This document shows, piece by piece, positions 15,835 through 24,263 of a DNA stretch of 26,766 nt. This DNA is from an uncultured Oscillospiraceae bacterium. Its GTDB lineage: Bacteria > Bacillota > Clostridia > Oscillospirales > Oscillospiraceae. Under the pieces are notes generated by a model. That model was not told where the DNA came from. It made no database searches and was given only the letters and a program-made list of their open reading frames with translations. The stretch lies in contig CAKTIM010000029.1 in NCBI GenBank assembly GCA_934565795.1, forward strand, positions 1 to 26,766. The letters are read 5' to 3'. The position numbers were made by a program, and so were the translations under genes. Numbering within the stretch: the stretch's first letter is position 1; each line of letters starts with the position of its first letter.

Positions 15835-15863
15835 TTGCTTTTCTTGCAGCATTGTGCTATATT
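15835..15863 (+). promoter_or_regulatory. Sigma-A-type promoter for typA
   Basis: TTGCTT at 15835-15840, a 17-base spacer and TATATT at 15858-15863 are followed by a roughly 40-base leader to the ATG at 15909. Confidence 0.65.
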
Positions 15864-15908
15864 TTATTGTTGAAAGTAAAGAAATCCGATAAAAAAGGGG
15901 AGCAGCTT

Positions 15909-17735
15909 ATGCCATCTCAGGATAAAATCAGAAATATTGCAATCATTGCCCACGTTGACCACGGCAAGACCACGCTGGTGGACGAAATGCTGAAGCAGGG
16001 CGGTATCTACCGGGAGAATCAGGCCACGGTGGAGCGGGTGATGGACTCCGGCGACCTGGAGCGGGAGCGGGGCATCACCATTCTGGCGAAGAATACCTCC
16101 GTCCATTACAAGGACTATAAAATCAATATTGTGGATACCCCAGGCCACGCCGATTTTGGTGGCGAGGTGGAGCGCATCCTGAAAATGGTCAACGGCGTTA
16201 TCCTGCTGGTGGACGCCGCCGAAGGCCCCATGCCCCAGACCCGCTTTGTGCTGCAAAAGGCGCTGGAGCTGGGCCACAAGGTGATCGTAGCGGTGAACAA
16301 GGTGGATAAGCCCGACGCCCGCGTCCATGAGGTGATGGACGAGGTGCTGGAGCTGCTGCTGGATCTGGACGCCACCGACGAGCAGTTCAACAGCCCCACC
16401 ATTTTCTGCTCCGGCCGCCAGGGCACCGCTTCCTACAGCCCCGACGAGATGGGCAAGGATCTGACCCCGCTGTTTGAAACCATCATCCAGTATATTGACG
16501 CCCCCCAGGGCGACGCCAGCGCACCGCTGCAAATGCTGGTGTCCTCCATTGATTATAACGATTACGTGGGCCGTATCGCCATCGGCCGGGTGGAGCGGGG
16601 CACCATCCGGGTCAACCAGGAGATAACCATCTGCGATTTCCACGACCCTGACGTCAAGGCGCGGGGCAAGGTGGTGGCGCTGTACGAGTTCGACGGCCTG
16701 GCCAAGACCCCGGTGCAGGAGGCGGGCGCAGGCGAGATCGTCGCCCTGTCCGGCATGGCGGATATCACCATTGGCCGGACGCTGTGCGCGCCGGAGGCGG
16801 TGGAGCCGCTGCCCTTTGTGAAAATCAGCGATCCCACCATTGAAATGACCTTTGCCGTGAACGATTCTCCCTTTGCCGGGAAGGAGGGCAAGTACGTCAC
16901 CTCCCGCAACCTGCGTGACCGGCTGGAAAAGGAGCTGCTGAAGGATGTATCCCTCCACGTCACCGAGCAGGGCACCGATGCCTTCAACGTGGCCGGACGG
17001 GGCGAGATGCACCTGTCCATCCTGATGGAGACCATGCGCCGGGAGGGCTATGAGTTCTCCGTGTCCACCCCCCGTGTGCTGACCAAGGAGATCGACGGTA
17101 AGCTCTGCGAGCCAATCGAGCGGATGATCGCCGACGTACCTGAGGAGTGCATGGGCTCCGTGATTGAGAAGATGGGCCGCCGCAAGGGTGACCTGGTGAG
17201 CATGAACCCCATGGGCAGCCGCTACCGCCTGGAATTCCTGGTTCCCTCCCGCGGCCTGTTCGGCTACCGCAATGAATTCCTGACCGATACCCGGGGCGAG
17301 GGCATCATGTCCTCCGTCCTGGACTCCTACGCCCCCATGAAGGGCGAGATCGAGCGCCGCCTCACCGGCTCTCTGGTGGCCTTTGAAACCGGCGAGGCCG
17401 TGGCCTACGGCCTGGCAGCCGCCCAGGAGCGGGGTATCCTGTTCATTACGCCGGGCACTCAGGTGTATGCCGGTATGGTGATCGGCATTTGCAGCCGGAA
17501 CGAGGACATGACCGTGAACGTGTGCAAGCGCAAGCAGCTGACCAACATGCGCGCCGCCGGCTCCGACGAAGCCACCCGCCTCACCCCGCCCAAGATCATG
17601 TCCCTGGAGCAGTGCCTGGAATTCCTGGCGGACGACGAGCTGCTGGAATGCACCCCCAAGAGCCTGCGCATCCGCAAACGGGAGCTAGATCACGCCACCC
17701 GCATGCGTGAGCTGATGAAGAGAAGAAACCAGTAA
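15909..17735 (+). CDS. typA: Ribosome-associated GTPase TypA/BipA
   Basis: The ATG at 15909 after AAAGGGGAG gives 608 residues, the family norm; the upstream in-frame ATG at 15852 overlaps the promoter and is rejected. G motifs are AHVDHGKT (residues 14-21), RGITI, DTPGHADF (from D76) and NKVD (N130). EF-G-like domains II, III and V follow, then the TypA-specific C-terminal domain (about 480-608). TypA binds the 70S A site and aids 50S assembly, especially under cold or stress. It is a single-gene unit that converges on mrdA. Confidence 0.98.
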   Translation: MPSQDKIRNIAIIAHVDHGKTTLVDEMLKQGGIYRENQATVERVMDSGDLERERGITILAKNTSVHYKDYKINIVDTPGHADFGGEVERILKMVNGVILLVDAAEGPMPQTRFVLQKALELGHKVIVAVNKVDKPDARVHEVMDEVLELLLDLDATDEQFNSPTIFCSGRQGTASYSPDEMGKDLTPLFETIIQYIDAPQGDASAPLQMLVSSIDYNDYVGRIAIGRVERGTIRVNQEITICDFHDPDVKARGKVVALYEFDGLAKTPVQEAGAGEIVALSGMADITIGRTLCAPEAVEPLPFVKISDPTIEMTFAVNDSPFAGKEGKYVTSRNLRDRLEKELLKDVSLHVTEQGTDAFNVAGRGEMHLSILMETMRREGYEFSVSTPRVLTKEIDGKLCEPIERMIADVPEECMGSVIEKMGRRKGDLVSMNPMGSRYRLEFLVPSRGLFGYRNEFLTDTRGEGIMSSVLDSYAPMKGEIERRLTGSLVAFETGEAVAYGLAAAQERGILFITPGTQVYAGMVIGICSRNEDMTVNVCKRKQLTNMRAAGSDEATRLTPPKIMSLEQCLEFLADDELLECTPKSLRIRKRELDHATRMRELMKRRNQ

Positions 17736-17738
17736 CGA

Positions 17739-17775
17739 TTACAGCCGGACTTCCTGCCTGGAAGTCCGGCTGTAA
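17739..17775 (+). terminator. First hairpin after typA
   Basis: A near-perfect 16-bp stem (17739-17754 with 17760-17775) has a 5-base loop. On the plus strand no T-run follows. Together with the next hairpin it forms a double stop between converging genes. Confidence 0.6.
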
Positions 17776-17811
17776 AAGGCCGAACCCTGTCAGTGGGTTC
17801 GGCCTTTTGTT
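17774..17811. terminator. Bidirectional intrinsic terminator between typA and mrdA
   Basis: GGCCGAACCC (17778-17787) pairs with GGGTTCGGCC (17795-17804). It is flanked by AAAA on the left and TTTTGTTGTT on the right, so both strands read a hairpin followed by a T-run. It can end typA on the plus strand and the mre operon on the minus strand. Confidence 0.88.
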
Positions 17812-17828
17812 GTTGGATGGGGGAGTGC

Positions 17829-19946
17829 TCAGCCCACCTGATTTTCGTAGGTGAAAACGTCACTGGCGGCTTCCATTTCAAAGTAGGCTTCCAGGATGTC
17901 CTGGGCCACAGGAGCCAGCCAGCTGCCGTGGGCGGCCTTTTCGCCGTAGATGGCCACGGCAATTTCCGGGTTCTCCATGGGGGCGAAGCAGATGAACGCG
18001 GCGTGGTCAGAGCCGCCGGAGGAGTGCTGGGCGGTTCCCGTCTTGGCGCATACCGCCACGGGGAAGGTTTTCAGGTCATCGTGGCCGCCAAAATACTTGT
18101 TGGCAGTACCGCCGATCTCGGTAATGACCTTGCGCATGCCGGTGATATACACCTCGTAGGTGTCATAGGAGATGTCCATCTTGCTGACCACCTCCGGCTC
18201 GTTCTGCTTGATCAGTGTCCGATAGTCCGAGGAGGCCACCCGGTTCAGGAAGGTGGCGCGGTAGCGGGTGCCCCGGTTGGCCAGGGTGCAGGCGTACACG
18301 CACAGCTGCAGGGGGGAGTAACGGTTCTCAGACTGGCCGATGGCGGTGAGGACACGGTCGCCTGCGTTCCACACGGCGTCAGGGCCACGGTAGGAAGCCG
18401 CCTTACTGTCCGGGTTGGAGCGCCAGCCGATCTTCTCGGTCAGCTCGATGCCGGTGGGCTCACCCAGGCCGAAGCCCTTGGCGGTGGCGTCCATCATCTG
18501 CCAGGTGAGCCGGTAGCCCAGCTCATAGAAGAAGTAGTTGCACGAGACTTTCAGCGCGTCGGTGGCGTCGATGGTGCCGTGGGTGGCCAGAACGGAGGAA
18601 TACAGCAAGCACTTGGGATTAAAGCCATCGCCCAGCTCGGTGAACACACCCTTATCCTGAATGGTTTCCATATAATCCAGGATCCGCTTACCTTTGGAGT
18701 TGGTGTTCTCCATGGCGGCCACCAGGGTGCACATCTTAAAGGTGGAGCCGGGGGCGTAGTTCGCGCCGAAGGCCCGGTTGAAGAAGGGCTTCAGCTCGTC
18801 GTTCATGATATCGTCCCAGTCCTCGTTCATGGTCTCCAGGTTGAAGGTGGGATAGCTGGCGCAGGCCAGAATTTCGCCGGTCTTGACCTTCATGACCACC
18901 ACCGCCGCGCCCTGGGCATCCAGGCCGGTGCTTTCGCCGGTGGAGGTGTTGATCTCCGGGTTGATCAGGTCCTGCATGACCTGGGCCAGAGAGTCCTCCG
19001 CCACCTTTTGCAGGGTGATGTCGATGGTGGTCTCCACGTTGTTGCCGGCCACCGGCTCTTTGCCCTCCAGATAGTACTGCTGGACGATGGCGCCCTCCTT
19101 GGAAACCACGTCCAGGCGGCTTCCGTCGATGCCGTGGAGGTATTCCTCAAAGGCCTCCTCAAAGCCGGACTGGCCGATGTAGGCGTCCATGGCGTAGCCC
19201 TGATCCTTGTATTTGGCCCAGTCATCGTCGTCCATGCCGCCCATGTAGCCAAGGATGTGGGCGGCGTAGGTGGTGTGGTATTCACGGACGGTGGAGGATT
19301 CCACCATCAGGCCGGGGGTGTTCAGCTCCAGAATGGCGGAAAGATTCTCACTGGAAACGTCCTCGATGAAAACGTAGTTGGGCAGATTGGTCACGCCGCG
19401 CAGGTCGAATTCGTAGCGCAGGCCGATGACGCCCCGGGCCTCCTCGTCCGTCCATTCCTCCGGCAGCTGATAGCGCTCACGCATGCGCTCGATCAGCAGG
19501 GGGGCGGTAACGTCGGGATCCAGGCCCCAGCCCACCATGAAGCTCTGATAATACCGCTGCCAGGAGGTGTTGTAGTCGTCCAGGGTGTATTCAAAGGGAC
19601 GGGTGGCGGAGACAGGGAAGTGGTCGTTGTGGCTGACGCCCAGCTCCTCGCAGCGCTTCAGCAGGTTGTACAGGTACTGATTGCGGTCGTCTGCGGATTT
19701 GATAACGTAGTGGTTGAACACCAGGTCATAGCTGGCGCGGTTGCCCACCAGCACATTGCCGTTGCGATCCAGGATATCGCCCCGGGCGGCACGGACGGTG
19801 GTGATGGTGGAGTAGGTGGTTGCGTTGTCGGTATTGCCCTTGGTTTCGATGATCTGTAGGGAAAAGAGCCTTGTTGCGTAAAGAAACATGACAAAGCCAA
19901 AAATGCCCAGCAGCACATATGATCGAAAACGGGTCATTCTTTCCAT
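17829..19946 (-). CDS. mrdA: Penicillin-binding protein 2, class B transpeptidase for cell elongation
   Basis: This 705-residue protein has one N-terminal membrane helix (about residues 9-27), then the class B dimerisation region including RAARGDILDRNGNVL (about 53-67). The transpeptidase domain has active-site motifs STFK (S401-K404), SCN (S468-N470) and KTG (K635-G637). It cross-links peptidoglycan outside the membrane. Position after mreC and mreD assigns it to the elongation complex, not division. The ATG at 19946 has GGAGG just upstream; the fourth residue is also Met. Its start lies inside the end of mreD (13-base overlap). The name mrdA/pbpA is by function and context. Confidence 0.95.
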   Translation of the reverse strand: MERMTRFRSYVLLGIFGFVMFLYATRLFSLQIIETKGNTDNATTYSTITTVRAARGDILDRNGNVLVGNRASYDLVFNHYVIKSADDRNQYLYNLLKRCEELGVSHNDHFPVSATRPFEYTLDDYNTSWQRYYQSFMVGWGLDPDVTAPLLIERMRERYQLPEEWTDEEARGVIGLRYEFDLRGVTNLPNYVFIEDVSSENLSAILELNTPGLMVESSTVREYHTTYAAHILGYMGGMDDDDWAKYKDQGYAMDAYIGQSGFEEAFEEYLHGIDGSRLDVVSKEGAIVQQYYLEGKEPVAGNNVETTIDITLQKVAEDSLAQVMQDLINPEINTSTGESTGLDAQGAAVVVMKVKTGEILACASYPTFNLETMNEDWDDIMNDELKPFFNRAFGANYAPGSTFKMCTLVAAMENTNSKGKRILDYMETIQDKGVFTELGDGFNPKCLLYSSVLATHGTIDATDALKVSCNYFFYELGYRLTWQMMDATAKGFGLGEPTGIELTEKIGWRSNPDSKAASYRGPDAVWNAGDRVLTAIGQSENRYSPLQLCVYACTLANRGTRYRATFLNRVASSDYRTLIKQNEPEVVSKMDISYDTYEVYITGMRKVITEIGGTANKYFGGHDDLKTFPVAVCAKTGTAQHSSGGSDHAAFICFAPMENPEIAVAIYGEKAAHGSWLAPVAQDILEAYFEMEAASDVFTYENQVG

Positions 19947-20617
19947 GTGTAGCCTCCAATTTGACCAATGTGGAAGATAATTGCGTAGAGCGGGTACATC
20001 ACCGCAACAGTGAGCACACCCGCTACAAAGAAACGGGGGAAGCGGTACCAGCTGGTCAGGCCCATAAACAGGCCGACCACGTATAGTCCAACTTCATAGG
20101 CCATTGCCGCCAGCCCGGCGCACAGCAGAATGGAGCTGCGGCTGCGGCGCCATACAGCCTGACGCGCCAGAGTGGCGCAGACGCCCAGCACCGTAAGCAT
20201 GCCCACGCTGTAGGGGCCGGGTGCGGAGCCGGAGAAATAAAAGATGGTGGATGCGACGAGAATGAATACGCTGCCCACGTCGCAGCCCTCAAGCACGGTG
20301 ATCAGCAGCATGGCGGCCACGGCCAGGTCGGTGGTGGCACCAAAGATGGACACCCGGCTCATAATGGAATCCTGAATGACCAGACACAGGACGCACACGC
20401 CTGTGTAGGCCGCCCACCGCAGCAGCTGGAGCCATTGCAGATGGGTAAAATGCAGGGGCTTGAACAGGCTGACCCGGCGGCCATCCGGCTTGAATTCGGG
20501 ATACAGGGTGCGGTGTACCCGCTTCTGTTTCTGCTTTGGCCGCAGCCGGGCGGGGGGGCGCTTGGCCGGACGCCGGGCAGACGACCGGCGGGGGCGGGAG
20601 TTGCTTTCGTTTGCCAT
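19934..20617 (-). CDS. mreD: Rod shape-determining protein MreD with basic N-terminal extension
   Basis: This 227-residue protein has about five to six hydrophobic segments from residue 66 onward, in the arrangement of MreD. The assignment leans on context between mreC and mrdA. Typical MreD is about 160-180 residues; here residues 1-60 form an Arg/Lys/Pro-rich, probably disordered, cytoplasmic extension. GAGG lies 7 bases before the ATG at 20617 and no later Met precedes the first helix, which supports the long start. It starts 10 bases after mreC and overlaps mrdA by 13 bases. Confidence 0.88.
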   Translation of the reverse strand: MANESNSRPRRSSARRPAKRPPARLRPKQKQKRVHRTLYPEFKPDGRRVSLFKPLHFTHLQWLQLLRWAAYTGVCVLCLVIQDSIMSRVSIFGATTDLAVAAMLLITVLEGCDVGSVFILVASTIFYFSGSAPGPYSVGMLTVLGVCATLARQAVWRRSRSSILLCAGLAAMAYEVGLYVVGLFMGLTSWYRFPRFFVAGVLTVAVMYPLYAIIFHIGQIGGYTWKE

Positions 20618-20627
20618 CAGTCCAGCC

Positions 20628-21458
20628 TCATTCCGTTTGGAAGTTTGTCACGATAAAAATCTGCTCCAAAGAGCTGATGTCCGCCGCAGGCTGCAGCACA
20701 GCGTATTTGGCCACGCCGGTCTCTCTGAAGCCCGCGTCCACCACATGCCCCAGGATCAGGCCCCGGGGATACACGGTGGAGCCGGAGGTAACCACCTGAT
20801 CCTTGTTCCGAATGATGGAGGAGGAGGGCAGGTAGTCCATTTGCAGGAACTTCTCATTCCCCTCGATATAGCCGCCGCTGACCATGCCGTTGTAGCCGGA
20901 GGTGGTGATGGTGGCGGAAATTTCCAGGGTGGAGTCCAGCACCGTTTTTACCACGGCGAAGTTTGGCCCCACCTGGGTGACCAGGCCAACCACCTCGCCC
21001 ACGTCGGTGATGGCGACCATGTTCTCCTCAATGCCCGCGTTGCTGCCCCGGTTGATGGTCACGGTATTTGACCAGTCGGTGGAGCTCCAGCCGATGATGT
21101 AGGCATCCACCTCGTCATAGGTCTCGTGGGTTTCCCGGAAGCTGAGCTGGTTGCGCAGACGGGCATTTTCACGCTCGGTGGCGTCGGCCTTTCGGGCGGC
21201 GTCCTCCATGTTGGCAATCTGCTCCTTCAGCGATTCGTTCTCCGCCTCCAGCGCCTCGTAGCGGAACATATAGCTGTAGTACCGCTCGGCGGTCTTGGTC
21301 AGGGAGGTGGCGGCGGCCCGGAAGGGGGCAAGCACGCCCTGCACCAGCAGCTCCGGCACGCTTTGGTTGGTCAGACCGGCCATCACGGCCAGCACGGCGG
21401 TGAGCAGCACCGCCAGGATGATGATGATTTTCAGCTTGGTATTGAACAGATGCCTCAT
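20628..21458 (-). CDS. mreC: Rod shape-determining protein MreC
   Basis: This 276-residue protein has an N-terminal membrane helix (about 9-28), a coiled coil (about 60-105, rich in E/A/L, EALEAENESLKEQIANMED), then the two beta-barrel periplasmic-type domains. Recognisable MreC segments include VTINRGSNAGIEENM, VGLVTQVGPNFAVVKTVLD and YPRGLILGHV. MreC bridges PBP2 and the MreB machinery and activates PBP2. Its ATG overlaps the maf stop (ATGA). No mreB lies upstream, which is unusual. Confidence 0.95.
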   Translation of the reverse strand: MRHLFNTKLKIIIILAVLLTAVLAVMAGLTNQSVPELLVQGVLAPFRAAATSLTKTAERYYSYMFRYEALEAENESLKEQIANMEDAARKADATERENARLRNQLSFRETHETYDEVDAYIIGWSSTDWSNTVTINRGSNAGIEENMVAITDVGEVVGLVTQVGPNFAVVKTVLDSTLEISATITTSGYNGMVSGGYIEGNEKFLQMDYLPSSSIIRNKDQVVTSGSTVYPRGLILGHVVDAGFRETGVAKYAVLQPAADISSLEQIFIVTNFQTE

Positions 21459-22027
21459 GCGTTATCCTCCCAGACGCCGAAAGCGTGCAGCACCGTCCCC
21501 AGGTGGCACACGGGCAGGCCCATCACGTTGTAGTAGTCCCCCGTGATGCCGGGGCAGAACAGCGCCGCGCCGCCCTGGATGCCGTAGGCACCCGCCTTGT
21601 CCATGGGCTCGCCGGTGTCCACATAGCGCTCAATTTCCCGGTCGCTCAGGGGCCGGAAGGTCAGGGTGGTGACCTCAGTGAAGGTTTCCCGGGCATCATC
21701 GGTCAGCACGGTGCAGCCGGTCATGACCTGATGCTCCCGGCCGGAGAGCAGCCGGAGCATGTCAATGGCCTCCTGGCGGCTGTGGGGCTTGCCCAGTACC
21801 TTCCCGCCGCATACCACGATGGTATCGGCGGCGATCACCACATCCCCCGGCTGCCGGGCAATGGCCAGCGCCTTGCAGCTGCTGACCCGCGCTACCTCGT
21901 CGTAGGGGGATTTGGCCGGATCCATGGTCTCGTCAATGTCCGCCGCGTGGACGGAAAAGGGAATGCCGAACAGGCTCAGAAGCCCCCTGCGCCGGGGGGA
22001 GCCGGAGGCTAAAATCAAATGCTTCAT
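21455..22027 (-). CDS. maf: Maf family nucleotide pyrophosphatase
   Basis: This 190-residue protein opens MKHLILASGSPRRRGLL, the Maf signature, with ADTIVV at about 67-72 and the KAGAYGIQGGAA and DYYNVMGLPV blocks. Family members hydrolyse non-canonical or excess NTPs, often dTTP/UTP, and have been linked to septum control in Bacillus. Substrate class cannot be assigned here with certainty. It sits 17 bases after the U32 gene and overlaps mreC by four bases. Confidence 0.95.
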   Translation of the reverse strand: MKHLILASGSPRRRGLLSLFGIPFSVHAADIDETMDPAKSPYDEVARVSSCKALAIARQPGDVVIAADTIVVCGGKVLGKPHSRQEAIDMLRLLSGREHQVMTGCTVLTDDARETFTEVTTLTFRPLSDREIERYVDTGEPMDKAGAYGIQGGAALFCPGITGDYYNVMGLPVCHLGTVLHAFGVWEDNA

Positions 22028-22044
22028 ATCAAATCCTCATGCAA

Positions 22045-24126
22045 TTATTCCACGCCCCGCAGATACAGCCCGCGGGTGCAGAAGCCCGGCTCAAAGGGGA
22101 CGGGCGTTACGTACTCGTTCAGAATGCGGTTGACCTCCCGGCTGTTTTCGGTGGTGAAGTACAGCCGGATCGCCCACAGGCCCAATCGGGACAGGTCGTT
22201 CTGCCGATCCAGCCAGCTGAGCTTCTTGCCGTTGAGCAGCACACTGCGGCAGCTGGCCCCGTCCTTGATGATGGGGAACTCCGCGCCGGTGCGGTCGGTG
22301 AGCTTGGTGGGGGCGGAGTTGCAGCTGCATTCGCCGGTGCGGCCCAGCATCAGGCAGTGCTCCGTGACCATCAGCGGCAGCCGCCCATAGGCGAAAATTT
22401 CCGTGGGAATGGCCTTGCTGACGTCCCGAATCTGGGGCAGCGTCATTTCAAAGCTGAGGCAGACGGAGGCAATGTCCATCTTTTGCAGATAGTTGACGGC
22501 GGCGGAATTGAAGGCGTTCAGCCCAAAGTCGCCGTGCATCCGCATGCCCGCCTCTCTGGCGGGGATCACCAGGCCGTAATTCCCGATGAGCACATCCCGG
22601 ATGCCAAGATTGCGCACCTGCTCCATGGCGGCGCGGAGCTGGGGCAGCTCCCCGTCGTGGACGATGCGGGGCAGCACAGTGGCCACCCGGCCCCGCTTGC
22701 CCAGCGTCTGACACAGGGCGGCGTCCTCGGTGAGCAGGTGGATGGGCACATAGAGCATGGCCGTCTCTGTGTTCACCAGCGCGGGGGTCAGCTGCTCCCG
22801 GGTGGTGACCTGGATGGTCAGACCGGGAAGCTTGGTGTTGCCCCGGTAGTTGGGTACCGGCTTCGGTGTGCGCAGGGTGCGCTCCTTGGTTCTGGCCCGG
22901 ATGGCGGTGAGCTGGTTCAGCAGCTCCCGGCGCATGGCGTTGATGGCGGAGGCGGGCACGGTCAGGCCGGGGTCAATGTGGGTGCGGATCTCGGTGCAGC
23001 GGTAGGGGGTGCCGCCGGTTTTGGAAAGCCATTGGCTCAGCACCTGGCCGGAGAGCGCCACCGAGCGGGCCAGCTCCGGCTTCGGCCCGGCCACGCTGCA
23101 GGTGCGCCCCTCCGGGTCGGTGACGGTGAGAGCGCAGCCGTCCACCGTGACGGCACACCGAAACTGAATGTCCACCAGGGAGGTCTCCCCGGATTCATAG
23201 CTCTGCCGCGCCCTTTGCAGCCAGGCGGGGTCGTCCCGCGTATCCTCCCGGGTGCCGAACATTTTGCTGTCCACCCGGTTGGTGTAGTAGCCGTTGGTAA
23301 AGCCCTGGCGGTTGAAAGCGGTGTAGAGTTCATCCATCATCTCTTGGGTCACCTGACCGTCGTCAATGGCCTTGCGGTAGACGCCGGTGACGGTGGCCAC
23401 ATATTCGGGCCGCTTCATCCGGCCTTCCAGCTTCAGGGAGGCCACCCCCATCTCCTCCAGCTCCTTGACATAGTGCACCAGGCAGTTGTCCTTCAGGCTC
23501 AGGGGATACCGGCTTTCCCACCGGCCATAGCCGTAGCTCTGGCGGCAGGGCTGGGCGCACCGGCCCCGGTTGCCGGAGCGGCCGCCGATCATGGCGGACA
23601 GATAGCACTGGCCGGAATAGCACATGCACAGCGCTCCGTGGCCGAATACCTCGATTTCAATGGGAGAATTCTGGCAGATGTAGCGAATCTCCTCCCGGCT
23701 CAGCTCCCGGCTGAGCACCACCCGCTTCATGCCCATGGCGGCGCACAGCTGCACGCCGGGCAGGGAGTGGACGGTCATCTGCGTGGAGCCGTGCACCGGC
23801 ACCTCCGGCGCAATCTGGCGGCACAGCTGCGCCACCCCCAGATCCTGCACAATGAATGCGTCCACACCCGCCTCGGCGGTTTTGCGGATCAGCTCGGATA
23901 CGGACTTGAATTCCCGGTCGGTGACCAGGGTGTTCAGCGTCAGGTGCACGTCCACGCCCCGCACGTGGCAGTATTTCAGCGCCTCGCCCAGGGTTTCCAA
24001 TGTGAAATTTTTCGCGCTCTGGCGGGCGTTAAACGCGCCGATGCCCAGATAAACGGCATTCGCGCCATTCTGCACGGCAGCGCGCAGCGCCTCCATTGAC
24101 CCGGCGGGGGACAGTAATTCCAGCAT
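22045..24126 (-). CDS. rlhA: U32 peptidase-family protein, RlhA-like (probable 23S rRNA C hydroxylation)
   Basis: This 693-residue protein starts MLELLSPAGSMEALRAAVQNGA, a U32 hallmark. The U32 signature E-V-F-G-H-G-A-L-C-x4-G-x-C spans residues 159-174, and GRCAQPCR supplies further Cys for a likely Fe-S site. The length and long C-terminal part (beyond about residue 350) fit the larger RlhA/YdcP type, not the ~420-residue TrhP/YegQ type. E. coli RlhA makes 5-hydroxycytidine at 23S C2501. Calling this gene rlhA is inference; the general family is firm. It leads the maf-mreC-mreD-mrdA unit. Confidence 0.85.
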   Translation of the reverse strand: MLELLSPAGSMEALRAAVQNGANAVYLGIGAFNARQSAKNFTLETLGEALKYCHVRGVDVHLTLNTLVTDREFKSVSELIRKTAEAGVDAFIVQDLGVAQLCRQIAPEVPVHGSTQMTVHSLPGVQLCAAMGMKRVVLSRELSREEIRYICQNSPIEIEVFGHGALCMCYSGQCYLSAMIGGRSGNRGRCAQPCRQSYGYGRWESRYPLSLKDNCLVHYVKELEEMGVASLKLEGRMKRPEYVATVTGVYRKAIDDGQVTQEMMDELYTAFNRQGFTNGYYTNRVDSKMFGTREDTRDDPAWLQRARQSYESGETSLVDIQFRCAVTVDGCALTVTDPEGRTCSVAGPKPELARSVALSGQVLSQWLSKTGGTPYRCTEIRTHIDPGLTVPASAINAMRRELLNQLTAIRARTKERTLRTPKPVPNYRGNTKLPGLTIQVTTREQLTPALVNTETAMLYVPIHLLTEDAALCQTLGKRGRVATVLPRIVHDGELPQLRAAMEQVRNLGIRDVLIGNYGLVIPAREAGMRMHGDFGLNAFNSAAVNYLQKMDIASVCLSFEMTLPQIRDVSKAIPTEIFAYGRLPLMVTEHCLMLGRTGECSCNSAPTKLTDRTGAEFPIIKDGASCRSVLLNGKKLSWLDRQNDLSRLGLWAIRLYFTTENSREVNRILNEYVTPVPFEPGFCTRGLYLRGVE

Positions 24127-24158
24127 AGCTTCTCTCTCCGTATGGTATACTTAAACAC

Positions 24159-24187
24159 ATTATAGCACAGCTTTCCCGGCATTTCCA
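24159..24187 (-). promoter_or_regulatory. Promoter for the U32-maf-mreCD-mrdA operon
   Basis: On the minus strand TGGAAA (24187-24182), a 17-base spacer and a perfect TATAAT (24164-24159) precede the ATG at 24126. The Shine-Dalgarno is GGAGAG. No second promoter is obvious further down the operon. Confidence 0.75.
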
Positions 24188-24206
24188 CCCTTTTGACCGC
24201 ATTTCA

Positions 24207-24250
24207 TGAAAAATTAAATAATGCAGCACCGCATTCGCACGGTGCTGCAT
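24207..24250 (-). terminator. Intrinsic terminator after the PstS-like fusion gene
   Basis: On the minus strand an 11-bp perfect stem (24250-24240 with 24231-24221) and 8-base loop are followed by TATTTAATTTTTC. It starts 14 bases after the stop of the gene at 24264. Confidence 0.88.
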
Positions 24251-24263
24251 GAAGAAAGAGTGC

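Noticed and set aside
17793..19859. 688-codon plus-strand open frame opposite mrdA
   Set aside because: Antisense to a PBP2 gene with all three catalytic motifs. The translation is rich in Gly, Val and His repeats and has no recognisable domain.
22039..24099. 686-codon plus-strand open frame opposite the U32 gene
   Set aside because: Antisense to a gene with a clear U32 signature. The length reflects GC-biased third positions in the real gene.
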